Assembly (NCBI GenBank): GCA_031289625.1
Contig: JAITPB010000127.1
Coordinates: forward strand, 1-16,983
DNA length: 16,983 nt
Source of the DNA: Clostridiales bacterium
Lineage (GTDB): Bacteria > Bacillota > Clostridia > Lachnospirales > WQUN01
Direction of reading: 5' to 3'
Positions within the stretch are counted from its first letter, which is position 1. Each line of letters starts with the position of its first letter. The notes below the pieces were generated by a model, which saw nothing but the letters and a program-made list of their open reading frames with translations, was not told the DNA's origin and searched no databases. Positions 8,075 to 15,940 of this stretch are shown here, piece by piece. A program made the position numbers and the translations under genes.

Positions 8075-10827
8075 TCGCTCATCGTAATCAAAATCCTTCT
8101 CGGTTTGCTGCCGAGATCCGGGCCGACAATGCCGCGGACTTCCAGTTCCTCGATCAGCCGCGACGCCCGGTTATAACCGATGCGAAACTGGCGCTGCAGC
8201 ATGGACGCGGAGGCTTTCCCTTTGAGGATGAGAAACTCCGCCGCTTCGCTGTAAAATTCATCCAGTCCGCCTTCCCCGTCTACGCGGGATTCCGTGACTT
8301 TTTCTTCCATCCCTGGGTCATAGCGGACGGGATTCTGCGCCTTGAGAAATTCTACAATGGATTCTACTTCTTTATCCGATATAAACCCGCACTGCAGCCG
8401 GAGGGGTTTGTTCAGCCCCACCGGCAAAAACAGCATATCCCCCTTGCCCAGGAGCTTTTCCGCGCCGGTCATGTCCAGCACGGTTCTGGAATCCGTGCCG
8501 GACGACACGGCAAAGGCCATACGGGAGGGGATGTTCGCTTTGATCAGGCCCGTAATGACGTCTACAGACGGGCGCTGGGTGGCGATGATCAAATGCAGCC
8601 CGGCGGCTCTCGCCTTTTGCGCCAGGCGGCAGATGGCCTCTTCAATTTCGCCTTTCGCGGTCATCATCAGATCCGCCAGTTCGTCGATGATAACGACCAG
8701 CTGCGGCAAAACTTCCGATTCCGATTCTTCGGCTTTCAGCGCGTTATAGCTTTTTAAATCGCGCACGTTAGCCTCGGCAAACAAATTATAGCGGATGTCC
8801 ATCTCCGCTACGGCCCAGTTCAGTGCGGCGGCGGCTTTTTTGGGATCCGTCACGACGGGGATCAACAAGTGGGGGATGCCATTGTAAACGCTCAGTTCCA
8901 CGACTTTCGGATCTATCATGACCAGTTTCACTTCGTTCGGTTTGGCTTTGTACAGGATGCTGGCGATCAGCGTATTGATGCAAACGCTTTTACCCGCGCC
9001 GGTAGCGCCCGCGATCAGCATATGGGGCATTTTCGCCACATCCGCCACGACCGTGTTGCCCGCAATGTCTTTACCGGCTGCGAAAGCCAGTTTGGAAGAA
9101 AATTTTTGAAAGGTGCCGTCCTCGAAAAGCTCCCGCAAATATACGGATTGCATTTCCCGGTTGGGGATTTCGATGCCGATGGCGGATTTGCCCGGTATAG
9201 GCGCTTCAATGCGAATCCCCTGCGCGGCCAGGCTTAACGCCAGGTCGTTGGAGAGATTGGCGATGGAACTGACTTTCACGCCCGGCCCTGGCGCCATTTC
9301 GTAACGCGTTACGGTAGGGCCGACGCTGACTTCCACCACCTTGGCTTCTACTTTAAAACTGCGCAGGGTATCCTCCAGCTTGTGCGAATTTTCGAGAATA
9401 TGCGAACGTGATTCCGCCGAAGCCACACTGTAATTTCGGTTCAGCAGATCCATCGGTGGAAATTGGTAATGGGTGTAAAGATTGATTTCGTCGGGATTTT
9501 CCGGCAGTGTCATGGAACGCGGCGGCGGGGCGGAGACGATCTGCACGGCGGAGGCGCGCTGCGGGGCAGAGGCGCGCTGCGGGGCAGAGACGCTCTGTGC
9601 GGCAGAGACGCTCTGTGCGGCCAAAATATTCGGCGGGGCCGGAATCATTTTATTTAATTTTTTATCCGCTTCAATCGGCGTGTCAATCCACGACTCATCA
9701 TCATCTTTTTCTAAGTCATTTTTTTCCAAAAATTTTTTTTCTAAATCGTCTTCTTCCAAACCATTTTTTTCTAAAACTGGCGCGGACTGACTTTTATGAG
9801 CGTTTTGCCGCATCTGAACGGCAGACAGTTTTAACGAATTGGCGCTCTCCATGTTGATTTGCTCTACCAGCCCCCTGACTTTGATCATTTGGCTTCCAGA
9901 AGGACGCGCCAATGGTATCAGCTCCGGACCAGCCGGTGAAATCAGCTCGGACGAATCCGCGCGCGAATCCGCGCTGCCGAGCGGCTCCAGTAAAGGCTCT
10001 GGAGCGTGGAAATGGATGGAAGGAGACAGGCTGTTTGGTTTGCGCCGCTTCAAATCTTCCTGCACCAGCATGATTTTCGGCTCGCCCTCACGGGCAGCCA
10101 GCGGCGTCCAGTTCCGGTGCGCTTTTATTTTCCGCATGGGTTTAGGCCGTGGCGCCGAAAGTTTCGGCGGTCCCGTGATCCGTTCCGGCGTTTTTTTTAA
10201 AATTTTTTCCGGCGCGGGTTCCAGAGGCTCTTCTTCATAATATTCCACGCGGAAACCGGCCAAAATCGTATAGACCCAGGTAATCAGCCCGCGTATAGCG
10301 GAGGTGAGCGAACGCCCGGTCAACAGCACGCCGGACGCGAGTATCCCCGCGAAAAAAAACAGAATGCCGCCGGTTTTGCCTACAGACGCGTAAGCGGCCC
10401 CGCCGAACATAGCGCCGATCATGCCGCCATTGTCCGCCGCGCCGCCGGCGTAATAATCGTCCGCGCTGAAAGACGCGGCCACTTCATCATTTAAGCCGGC
10501 CAGATGGATAAAGCTGATCACACACAAAAACGCGAGAGCGCCTGTCAGAAGCCTGCTTTTTCTCCGCTTCTTTTTGGAAAAGAGCGAGCTGCCCGCGCCG
10601 ATCACCGTGATAAACGGCAATATGTACGCGCCGAAACCAAACAGCCCGGTCAGTGTGAACTTTAATTGCTCCCCCAATCCCCCGGCGTCGCCGGGATAGA
10701 TACATATGTACATATAAACGCCGAATGCGCTGGTAAAGAACAAAACCACCTCTCTGTTGAGAGGGTTGGCGGCCCGCTTTCTGCCCGGCGCTGTTTTCTT
10801 TTCTTCCGGAGGCTTTGAATCCGCCAT
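8053..10827 (-). CDS. ftsK: DNA translocase FtsK/SpoIIIE
   Basis: Membrane-anchored, ATP-driven DNA pump that moves chromosome ends through the closing septum. The 924-residue product has an N-terminal membrane region with about four segments (roughly 26-46, 55-77, 92-110 and 140-165). A long low-complexity linker (about 190-460) follows, then the alpha/beta motor. Walker A GATGAGKSV is near 605-613 and the Walker B stretch VVIIDELADLM near 712; RPSVDVITGLIKANIPSRMAF follows. The C-terminal gamma winged helix (about 855-920, with MLQRQFRIGYNRASRLIEELE) is the KOPS/SRS-reading domain. The start at 10827 has GGAAGGTG five bases upstream. It is the first gene of the minus-strand operon, and rimO overlaps its end. 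Whether it acts in division (FtsK) or sporulation (SpoIIIE) cannot be told from sequence. Confidence 0.96.
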   Translation of the reverse strand: MADSKPPEEKKTAPGRKRAANPLNREVVLFFTSAFGVYMYICIYPGDAGGLGEQLKFTLTGLFGFGAYILPFITVIGAGSSLFSKKKRRKSRLLTGALAFLCVISFIHLAGLNDEVAASFSADDYYAGGAADNGGMIGAMFGGAAYASVGKTGGILFFFAGILASGVLLTGRSLTSAIRGLITWVYTILAGFRVEYYEEEPLEPAPEKILKKTPERITGPPKLSAPRPKPMRKIKAHRNWTPLAAREGEPKIMLVQEDLKRRKPNSLSPSIHFHAPEPLLEPLGSADSRADSSELISPAGPELIPLARPSGSQMIKVRGLVEQINMESANSLKLSAVQMRQNAHKSQSAPVLEKNGLEEDDLEKKFLEKNDLEKDDDESWIDTPIEADKKLNKMIPAPPNILAAQSVSAAQSVSAPQRASAPQRASAVQIVSAPPPRSMTLPENPDEINLYTHYQFPPMDLLNRNYSVASAESRSHILENSHKLEDTLRSFKVEAKVVEVSVGPTVTRYEMAPGPGVKVSSIANLSNDLALSLAAQGIRIEAPIPGKSAIGIEIPNREMQSVYLRELFEDGTFQKFSSKLAFAAGKDIAGNTVVADVAKMPHMLIAGATGAGKSVCINTLIASILYKAKPNEVKLVMIDPKVVELSVYNGIPHLLIPVVTDPKKAAAALNWAVAEMDIRYNLFAEANVRDLKSYNALKAEESESEVLPQLVVIIDELADLMMTAKGEIEEAICRLAQKARAAGLHLIIATQRPSVDVITGLIKANIPSRMAFAVSSGTDSRTVLDMTGAEKLLGKGDMLFLPVGLNKPLRLQCGFISDKEVESIVEFLKAQNPVRYDPGMEEKVTESRVDGEGGLDEFYSEAAEFLILKGKASASMLQRQFRIGYNRASRLIEELEVRGIVGPDLGSKPRRILITMSEWKNMQV
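9533..9622 (-). repeat. 18-bp tandem repeat in the FtsK linker
   Basis: Five 18-base units lie end to end. Two are identical copies of GAGGCGCGCTGCGGGGCA (plus strand), two are nearly identical GAGACGCTCTGTGCGGCA copies, and one flanking unit is degenerate. They encode alternating SAPQRA and SAAQSV hexapeptides on the minus strand, within the disordered linker between membrane and motor domains. Confidence 0.9.
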
Positions 10828-10832
10828 CCATA

Positions 10833-10840
10833 CACCTTCC
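10833..10840 (-). promoter_or_regulatory. Ribosome-binding site of ftsK
   Basis: GGAAGGTG on the minus strand lies five bases before the chosen ATG at 10827. A second ATG two codons' width upstream (10831) is in another frame and has almost no spacing, so the site favours 10827. Confidence 0.6.
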
Positions 10841-10899
10841 TATCGCTTTATCATTTGTTTTGGGAGGCTGTCCCATGCTGATTTTATTTTCTTTAATTC

Positions 10900-10928
10900 A
10901 TTTTAATTGAAGTTGTTGTTTCTCACAA
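10900..10928 (-). promoter_or_regulatory. Candidate sigma-A promoter for the ftsK-recX operon
   Basis: On the minus strand, TTGTGA (10928-10923, 4 of 6 matches to TTGACA) and TAAAAT (10905-10900, 5 of 6 matches to TATAAT) are separated by 17 bases. The predicted transcript would start near 10893, leaving a leader of about 66 bases. The -35 match is modest and the region is AT-rich, so this is tentative. Confidence 0.35.
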
Positions 10929-11029
10929 TATGATTTTGAAATTTTTTTTATCCGGCTCTTCAGAATATTCAAAACTTTCGACAATTCGCGGAATCCGTCG
11001 ATCCAGCAAAAAAAAAGAATTGAAAAATA

Positions 11030-11058
11030 TTGACAAATTTTAAATAATAATATAAAAT
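11030..11058 (+). promoter_or_regulatory. Likely sigma-A promoter of the adhesin-sipW operon
   Basis: A perfect TTGACA (11030-11035) is followed after 17 bases by TAAAAT (11053-11058), within the run TATAAAAT. An A tract lies just upstream (11010-11018) and could act as an UP-like element. Transcription would start near 11065. It is the best promoter match in the window and is correctly placed for the rightward surface-protein cluster. Confidence 0.7.
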
Positions 11059-11064
11059 GTCATC

Positions 11065-11211
11065 ACGTTAGAACTATATTTTGGAAATCGGAATCGAAAT
11101 ACATCCTTACGTACATATAAGCATCGTTAAAAGCAGACGTTTCGCCGTAAATACATCATGGGCCGACGGCGCTTTGGGTACGCCTCCCGGCGGATTAGGA
11201 TGGGGGTCTAT
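11065..11211 (+). promoter_or_regulatory. Long 5' leader of the adhesin operon with GC-rich foldable segment
   Basis: About 147 bases separate the predicted transcription start from the chosen ATG at 11212. The 3' part (about 11162-11194) is GC-rich and contains complementary pieces (GGCG with CGCC, CCG with CGG) that could fold just upstream of the ribosome-binding site AGGATGGGGG. The segment is also in frame with the adhesin from an ATG at 11158, but that ATG lacks a ribosome-binding site. It does not match the c-di-GMP-I aptamer as I remember it. Confidence 0.35.
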
Positions 11212-14200
11212 ATGAGAGAAAAATTCAAGGACAAGTGCGTGAGGCTGTGGCAGATCATTCAAAAAGGGATCAAAAAGCCGATTACCATAGCGCTGATTTT
11301 GACGCTGACAGCCGGTTGCATTACCGCCGGGTTGCGCGGGTTTGTGTTGGCCGCCCCTGAACAGCAGGGCGTTTCCCCGCTGTGGGAACGGTATGGTTCC
11401 TATGCCAACGGTACGAAGCTACGGGGCGGCGTGCTGCTTTATTACACAGTTTCAGCTCTTCGCGATTTATATGCGAACGCCGTGAAAGCCAACGCGCGTT
11501 TTTCGCCGGAAAGTGTCGTTGATGAGCTTCCTTTTGAGACGGAGGCAGCCAAAGAGGAATTTTTGAGCAAATACGCAGGCGGCAGATGGAAACTGCTTGA
11601 CAGAGTAGAGTCGACTGGCGGCGGAAATGGAATAGATTATGAACCGTCCGTGGCTTATTTAGTATCGAACAGAGGCATATCAGGGCTGGAGTTTATTTTC
11701 CTTTGTCATAACAATGAAGTCTTTCAAGTACATATTGATTCCTATGGGACGGAAGCCGTGGTGAAGGCTGCGGTCACGGAATATGAAGAAGTGGTTCCGG
11801 AACCGGCGGCGGCGCCGTCTGAAACGACAGAGACGCCCACAGAGACAACAGAAGAACCCACGGGCGAAACGAACAGCGCGCGAGTGCGGGAAAGCGAAGA
11901 GGCTGTAACCGAAGAGCCTGCCGGCGAAGCATCGGATGTGAATGCAGGGTTAATCAGCGCCGCGCCGCAATCAGACGAGCCGTCCGGAAGCGAAACATCT
12001 GCGCCGTCTGAAACTTCGGCCAGCGAGACGCCGCAACCCAGCGAACTGTCTGGAAGCGAAACATCCGCGCCGTCTGAAACTTCGGCCAGCGCGACGCCGC
12101 AATCCAGCGAATTGTCCGAAAGTGAAACATCCGCGCCGTCTGAAATTTCGACCGATGAAACGCCGCAATCGGATGAAACGTCTGAGACGTCAGAAGAAAA
12201 TGTAGCCGCAGCGCCGGAAGTGAATGAGGCGTCTGTTGAACAAGAGGCGCCGGAAAATTCTAACGACTCCGTTGCGGATTCTGCGGACGTAGTGACAGCA
12301 TACAGCATGGAATTTACATCCAAAAATATTTATTTTGCAGCTGTTATGGTGCAGGAAAGCGAGGGCGCGGCCAGGACGGAGGCTACTGGCAGTTCTGAAT
12401 CGTCAGGCAGTTCTACGCCATCCGGCAGTCCTGAATCATCGGGCAGTTCTGAACCGGCGCCGTCTGGAGAAATTCAGGAGACAGGCGGAGAAGAAGAGAC
12501 AAACGCGCCTGCGGGCGAACTGATGGTCAGCGTGCCGGTGACGGTGGATCCGGAAGGATTTGAAACTGTCTCTGCGGCTGGGTTGGTCGCTCCATCTACC
12601 ATTGTAACCGCGCTTGTTGAGATTATCGATCGTGAGCAGCAAGGATCCGGTGATATACCTTTCCCTGAAGAATTGAGGGAAGGGGAGGTTTGGACGTATA
12701 AAGACATCCAGCCCATCAATGAAGGTACTCCGGATAATCCTGTATATGAAGGAAATTTTCAAGTTACATTGTATGCGGGCGGCGTTTTATACGGCGCAGA
12801 CAAAAAGCCGCTCTTGGCAAGTACATCGCTTACGATAACGGATGATTTGGGAGAGTATTATGAGATAGAAGATTCTTTGCAAAACGGCTTAACATATGAC
12901 GCAGACGGCAATCAAATAACATGGGGAGTCTCATGGGATGATAATGAATTTAATAAATCCGCGGATGAATTTAAGAAACCCACGGACGCTTCTGGGGTTC
13001 CTATGGATGTGGAAAACGCTTTAAAACATATTACTTATAATATTTATCTAAAAGATCAATATTTCGATGTGGAAGGCGAATACAAAACGGGAGCCGCAAC
13101 GGCGTTGTTTACGCCAAGCCATGGAACCAGTGACGACGCTTACAATCCCCACTATTACACGAAGGAAGAATATTCCTCGGAGAATGTTGTGGCTATCGAG
13201 TGGGAAGAGGGCGAAGCGGATTCAAACGGCATCGTTGGCCTGAAAACGCTAAAAATTCTGGACGAAGCGATTTCCAATTCGTATATTGATTTTGTCGCTG
13301 GAACAAATGCAACAGAAATGGATTCCAGTGATCCGGAGTTCGACAAAGCTTATCAAAATAATGCCTTGCAAATTAATGGCGGCGTTTATCAAGCTATTAT
13401 CTACTATGACTCGCTTCACAAGGATGTCCGCATCGTTATTAAAAATTTTGAAGAACAGGCAAATGTTAGTGGTAGTGTAAGTGTAGACTTAGAATATTAT
13501 TTCAAGCTGAATGACAGCCATCTGAGTGACTCGGCTGCTGTGAACAAAAAGTATACATCGGATCAGTTTTTTGCGAACAGAGGCGGTTATTATCAATTCC
13601 CTTGGAAAGAAGAGTCTGGATCGCTGACAGCGCAAATCGAAGTCTTATTGTCTGAACAAATCGGCTTGACAAGCAATACAAAAGAGTCTGGAGCGCTGAC
13701 AACGCAAACCGAAGTCTTATTGTCTGAACCAATCGCCTTGACAAGCAGTACTGATCCTCTTTATATCTATTTATTAGACCGTGGAGCGAATGAATTGTTG
13801 GATCAAAAAGTTGTTCTGCAGCTTTTTGCCACTGACAACCTCAACGATCCTATTCATAATGATGATGGTGATGTTGATATAACAATAGCCAAGGGCACTT
13901 TTAGATTTGATGAATTTTTGCCTAAACTGGCGCCATTGAATACAGATAAGACGTACATACTAAAAATGGAAGGTGATAAAGCTTTAGGAGGTTATCATCC
14001 GATCGGCGATATTATTTTTAATGTTATATTTGCTGATGCAGATCATAAGATGCCTTTTATCATACTGAACGATGATCTAGCGACAGGTTGCGCGGTTCGG
14101 AACGGCAAGGCTTTGTATATTTATTATGATCGGCTGTCCGTGAATGTAAAAGTGGAAAAGGAAATAGATGAGCCTATTTATCCTGCCGCGCATGGTCACT

Positions 14201-14679
14201 CCATCTTTTTATACACGCTGGAGGAATTTGAGGAATCAGACGACAAAATGGATAAGCCCTTGGCCACGTGGGTGCAGTCGATTCGTGTTCAAAGCAATGA
14301 TCCTGCTCAAGATTTATCCACTGTGTTTGAGGGTCTCGAATGGGGATACCGATACAAAATAACCGAAGTGAATAACAAAATAACCGACGCGAATAACAAA
14401 ATAACCGAAGTGAATCCTATGCGGTATGAGCCGTCGAAAGACCTGGTTAAAGACAACGGAAAAATTGATGGCGTAACGAGAGATTCAGATTCGGTGGTTT
14501 TTGTGTTAAGCTCCAAAAATGTTCTAGATGATTTAACGGAAGCAGATCCTTTGGCTTTTACGTTTCAGGCCAGTAAGAAACTAAACGACGACTACCTCAG
14601 CGGCGCGGACGTCGCCATCAAAAGATTTCAAATATACCAGCTCACGACTCCGACCTCTTCCACATCAACTACAACGTGA
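11212..14679 (+). CDS. Large secreted Ser/Thr/Glu-rich adhesin-like protein
   Basis: No experimentally known homologue recognised. From the ATG at 11212 (GGGGG five bases upstream) the product has 1155 residues. Residues about 1-48 look like a signal peptide: a basic start, a hydrophobic core PITIALILTLTAGC, then VLAAPE. A small globular region (about 50-185) comes next, then a Ser/Thr/Glu/Pro-rich stalk (about 190-450) containing a 22-residue repeat. Beta-rich regions follow, reminiscent of Cna-B/isopeptide adhesin modules: WTYKDI then FQVTLYAGG then LLASTSLTITD (about 500-550), and LSVNVKVEKEIDEP then HSIFLYTLEEFEE near 980. The second resembles prealbumin-like repeats that I recall near sipW in other Clostridia. 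The C-terminus (GADVAIKRFQIYQL plus a Ser/Thr tail) has neither LPXTG nor a membrane anchor. It is first in an operon with sipW and TasA-like genes, so a matrix or surface role is inferred. An upstream in-frame ATG at 11158 would add 18 residues. Confidence 0.75.
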   Translation: MREKFKDKCVRLWQIIQKGIKKPITIALILTLTAGCITAGLRGFVLAAPEQQGVSPLWERYGSYANGTKLRGGVLLYYTVSALRDLYANAVKANARFSPESVVDELPFETEAAKEEFLSKYAGGRWKLLDRVESTGGGNGIDYEPSVAYLVSNRGISGLEFIFLCHNNEVFQVHIDSYGTEAVVKAAVTEYEEVVPEPAAAPSETTETPTETTEEPTGETNSARVRESEEAVTEEPAGEASDVNAGLISAAPQSDEPSGSETSAPSETSASETPQPSELSGSETSAPSETSASATPQSSELSESETSAPSEISTDETPQSDETSETSEENVAAAPEVNEASVEQEAPENSNDSVADSADVVTAYSMEFTSKNIYFAAVMVQESEGAARTEATGSSESSGSSTPSGSPESSGSSEPAPSGEIQETGGEEETNAPAGELMVSVPVTVDPEGFETVSAAGLVAPSTIVTALVEIIDREQQGSGDIPFPEELREGEVWTYKDIQPINEGTPDNPVYEGNFQVTLYAGGVLYGADKKPLLASTSLTITDDLGEYYEIEDSLQNGLTYDADGNQITWGVSWDDNEFNKSADEFKKPTDASGVPMDVENALKHITYNIYLKDQYFDVEGEYKTGAATALFTPSHGTSDDAYNPHYYTKEEYSSENVVAIEWEEGEADSNGIVGLKTLKILDEAISNSYIDFVAGTNATEMDSSDPEFDKAYQNNALQINGGVYQAIIYYDSLHKDVRIVIKNFEEQANVSGSVSVDLEYYFKLNDSHLSDSAAVNKKYTSDQFFANRGGYYQFPWKEESGSLTAQIEVLLSEQIGLTSNTKESGALTTQTEVLLSEPIALTSSTDPLYIYLLDRGANELLDQKVVLQLFATDNLNDPIHNDDGDVDITIAKGTFRFDEFLPKLAPLNTDKTYILKMEGDKALGGYHPIGDIIFNVIFADADHKMPFIILNDDLATGCAVRNGKALYIYYDRLSVNVKVEKEIDEPIYPAAHGHSIFLYTLEEFEESDDKMDKPLATWVQSIRVQSNDPAQDLSTVFEGLEWGYRYKITEVNNKITDANNKITEVNPMRYEPSKDLVKDNGKIDGVTRDSDSVVFVLSSKNVLDDLTEADPLAFTFQASKKLNDDYLSGADVAIKRFQIYQLTTPTSSTSTTT
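11983..12180 (+). repeat. 66-bp tandem repeat, three copies (22-residue SGSETSAPSETSASETPQPSEL type)
   Basis: Three consecutive 66-base units begin at 11983, 12049 and 12115. They encode Ser/Glu/Thr-rich 22-residue repeats of the adhesin stalk. Copies 1 and 2 are nearly identical; copy 3 has diverged (ESETSAPSEISTDET). A partial related segment precedes them. Such stalks are typically extended and variable in length. Confidence 0.92.
13612..13755 (+). repeat. 72-bp direct duplication in the adhesin
   Basis: Two adjacent 72-base copies encode 24-residue repeats starting ESGSLTAQIEVLLSEQ and ESGALTTQTEVLLSEP. The high nucleotide identity and preserved frame indicate a recent duplication inside a beta-rich region rather than in the low-complexity stalk. 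Confidence 0.92.
14356..14418 (+). repeat. 21-bp triplicate in the adhesin (KITEVNN)
   Basis: Three 21-base units encode KITEVNN, KITDANN and KITEVNP near the C-terminus of the adhesin, after WGYRY. In related prealbumin-like domains I would expect a single Y-x-ITE strand here, so the added copies probably lengthen a loop or strand. Confidence 0.9.
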
Positions 14680-14694
14680 TTGAATTTTTTGATA

Positions 14695-14701
14695 GGGGGT
14701 G
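14695..14701 (+). promoter_or_regulatory. Ribosome-binding site of sipW
   Basis: GGGGGTG lies four bases before ATG 14706. It favours this start over a GTG at 14676, which overlaps the adhesin stop as GTGA but has no such site. Confidence 0.65.
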
Positions 14702-14705
14702 TTTT

Positions 14706-15317
14706 ATGAATATAATATTTAGTAAGGTTTTTTTACAGAAGATGATTCAAACTTTATTCCACCATCGAAAACCGATCTCTAACATCATGAATGGGCTTGG
14801 CATGACAATACTCTTTTCCATTATCCTGTTGTCGGGTAGTATCATGGTTTTGTCGGTCATGGGTTATAAGCCTATGGCGGTGTTGAGCGGCAGCATGGAA
14901 CCCAATTATCATGTCGGCGCTTTGGTATTTGTCAATACGAATATCAAGGCGCAGGATGTGCGGGTTGGCGATGTAATCACTTTTGAAATGGGCGAGTCTG
15001 TTGTCACGCACCGTGTGATGGATGTGGCCAAAGAGGGAAATTTTTTTACAACAAAAGGCGACGCCAATGAAAATGAAGACGGATTTCCTGTCCCCTTTAC
15101 CAGCTTGATTGGACAGGCGTGGCTGCATATCCCGCGGATTGGACGTATTTTATTGAATCTTGGCACAAAGAGCGGGATAGCCATCGGTTTGATTGTTTCT
15201 TCGATTTTAATTGCGCTGTTTGTTATTCCTGTTCTGTTGGAACCGGATGAGCAGGAAGGCAGACGCGCTCCTGTTAAGAAGAGGGGGCAGGCGAGGTTGA
15301 GGCGCAATTCCTTTTAG
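14706..15317 (+). CDS. sipW: SipW-type (ER-like) signal peptidase I
   Basis: Membrane-bound signal peptidase of the archaeal/ER subtype, which uses a Ser-His arrangement instead of Ser-Lys. In Bacillus subtilis SipW is dedicated to maturing the matrix proteins TasA and TapA. The 203-residue product has the catalytic Ser63 in SGSMEP, the His102 in VVTHRVMDV, and the downstream acidic box GDANENED (D119, D125). A first membrane segment lies at about 29-52 and a second at about 159-182, followed by a basic cytosolic tail (RRAPVKKRGQARLRR). The start at 14706 is set by the GGGGGTG site. It sits immediately after the adhesin gene and before three genes with SipW-type leader sequences, which are its probable substrates. 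Confidence 0.93.
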   Translation: MNIIFSKVFLQKMIQTLFHHRKPISNIMNGLGMTILFSIILLSGSIMVLSVMGYKPMAVLSGSMEPNYHVGALVFVNTNIKAQDVRVGDVITFEMGESVVTHRVMDVAKEGNFFTTKGDANENEDGFPVPFTSLIGQAWLHIPRIGRILLNLGTKSGIAIGLIVSSILIALFVIPVLLEPDEQEGRRAPVKKRGQARLRRNSF

Positions 15318-15328
15318 AAAGGAGTGTG

Positions 15329-15343
15329 ATGTTGCGTGAATAA
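15329..15343 (+). CDS. Possible 4-codon micro-ORF overlapping the next gene's start
   Basis: ATGTTGCGTGAATAA reads Met-Leu-Arg-Glu-stop. It lies four bases after AAAGGAG, a better spacing than the 11 bases that separate the same site from the GTG start of the 190-residue gene (15336) it overlaps. It may be a chance ATG or a translation-coupling leader. Confidence 0.25.
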   Translation: MLRE

Positions 15344-15908
15344 GCTTATAAAATGGCTGAGACCACAGTTTTTGCTGCCTTTGCTCTGCGCGGAAATTCT
15401 TGTGATGGCTGTCTTTGAGACGACAGGCACTCTGGGACTTTTCCATGCCGTGACAGCTCCAGTCGAAAAGAAAGGCGAATTTGGCAGAGTGGACGTCACA
15501 GTGCGGTGGAGTGGAAATAATCCTGATTCTATTGATTTAAACGCTTCTAGTAGTGTAATAAACACTGGGGCGGAGGTTATCAACAGCGGCGACACACCCG
15601 CTTGGGTCAGAGTGATACTGGCGGGCGGTGGATTGGATAAGTTTGATATAGATTGGCGAAAAGACGAGTGGGGCCAGTTTAATGGAGCTGGCATCTACTA
15701 CTACACGCGAAAGCTGGAGCCTGGAGAATCCGCAGCGCTGTTTACATCTCTATCTTTAAAGCTGGACGGTGCAGGCAAGACGGATTACGCAGGCGACGGC
15801 AGCGACTTATCCATCGCGGTCAACGCGGAAGCAGTGCAAACAGGAATGGATGGAGAGACGGACGACCCTAGGGACGCGTTTGGCATAATCAATACGTCTT
15901 CTCCGTAA
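15336..15908 (+). CDS. TasA/CalY-like exported protein
   Basis: A 190-residue exported protein, probably a SipW substrate. The first 38 or so residues contain a basic start (NKLIKWLRP) and a hydrophobic stretch through LLCAEILVMAVF. The mature part shows traits of the TasA/camelysin group: an INSGDTPAWVRVIL strand (family pattern N-x-G-x-x-x-A-x-V-R-V), then IYYYTRKLEPGESAALF (family pattern YYY, L-x-PGE, LF). TasA and camelysin form surface fibres or act as surface proteases; which, if either, applies here is unknown. The GTG start at 15336 is the only in-frame start with a site upstream (AAAGGAG, 11 bases away). It follows sipW by 18 bases. Family membership is inferred from motif spacing. 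Confidence 0.75.
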   Translation: MNKLIKWLRPQFLLPLLCAEILVMAVFETTGTLGLFHAVTAPVEKKGEFGRVDVTVRWSGNNPDSIDLNASSSVINTGAEVINSGDTPAWVRVILAGGGLDKFDIDWRKDEWGQFNGAGIYYYTRKLEPGESAALFTSLSLKLDGAGKTDYAGDGSDLSIAVNAEAVQTGMDGETDDPRDAFGIINTSSP

Positions 15909-15931
15909 TGGAGAAAGGGAGGGTGGTTATT

Positions 15932-15940
15932 ATGAGATGA
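15932..15940 (+). other. Two-codon start-stop with a strong ribosome-binding site (ATG AGA TGA)
   Basis: AAAGGGAGGGTGG (15914-15926) sits five bases before ATG AGA TGA. This is one of the best ribosome-binding sites in the operon, yet it serves an ORF of only Met-Arg. The TGA overlaps a second ATG at 15937. It could be a minimal uORF or the remnant of a lost gene: the downstream gene at 16872 also begins ATG AGA. Confidence 0.35.

Larger units (their letters stand above)
10828..11211. other. Divergent intergenic region between ftsK and the adhesin operon
   Basis: About 384 bases with no convincing gene. It is AT-rich in the middle and holds one promoter candidate per strand plus the leader of the rightward operon. 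A small palindrome, TGGGA and TCCCA around GGCTG (10861-10875), lies in the ftsK leader. I saw no tRNA, no terminator with a proper T tract and no LexA-type operator. Confidence 0.7.

Noticed and set aside
10861..10875. Small hairpin TGGGA-GGCTG-TCCCA as a terminator
   Set aside because: The stem is only five pairs and no gene ends nearby; it lies in the divergent promoter region.
11065..11211. c-di-GMP riboswitch in the adhesin leader
   Set aside because: Such switches often precede clostridial adhesins, but the conserved aptamer pieces I know (GGGCAAACC and GGGACGCAAAGCC) are absent.
14520..14679. Truncated pilin-type isopeptide domain at the adhesin C-terminus
   Set aside because: FTFQASKKLNDDYLSGAD resembles the start of such a domain, but it also fits the normal last strand of prealbumin-like adhesin repeats, so truncation cannot be claimed.
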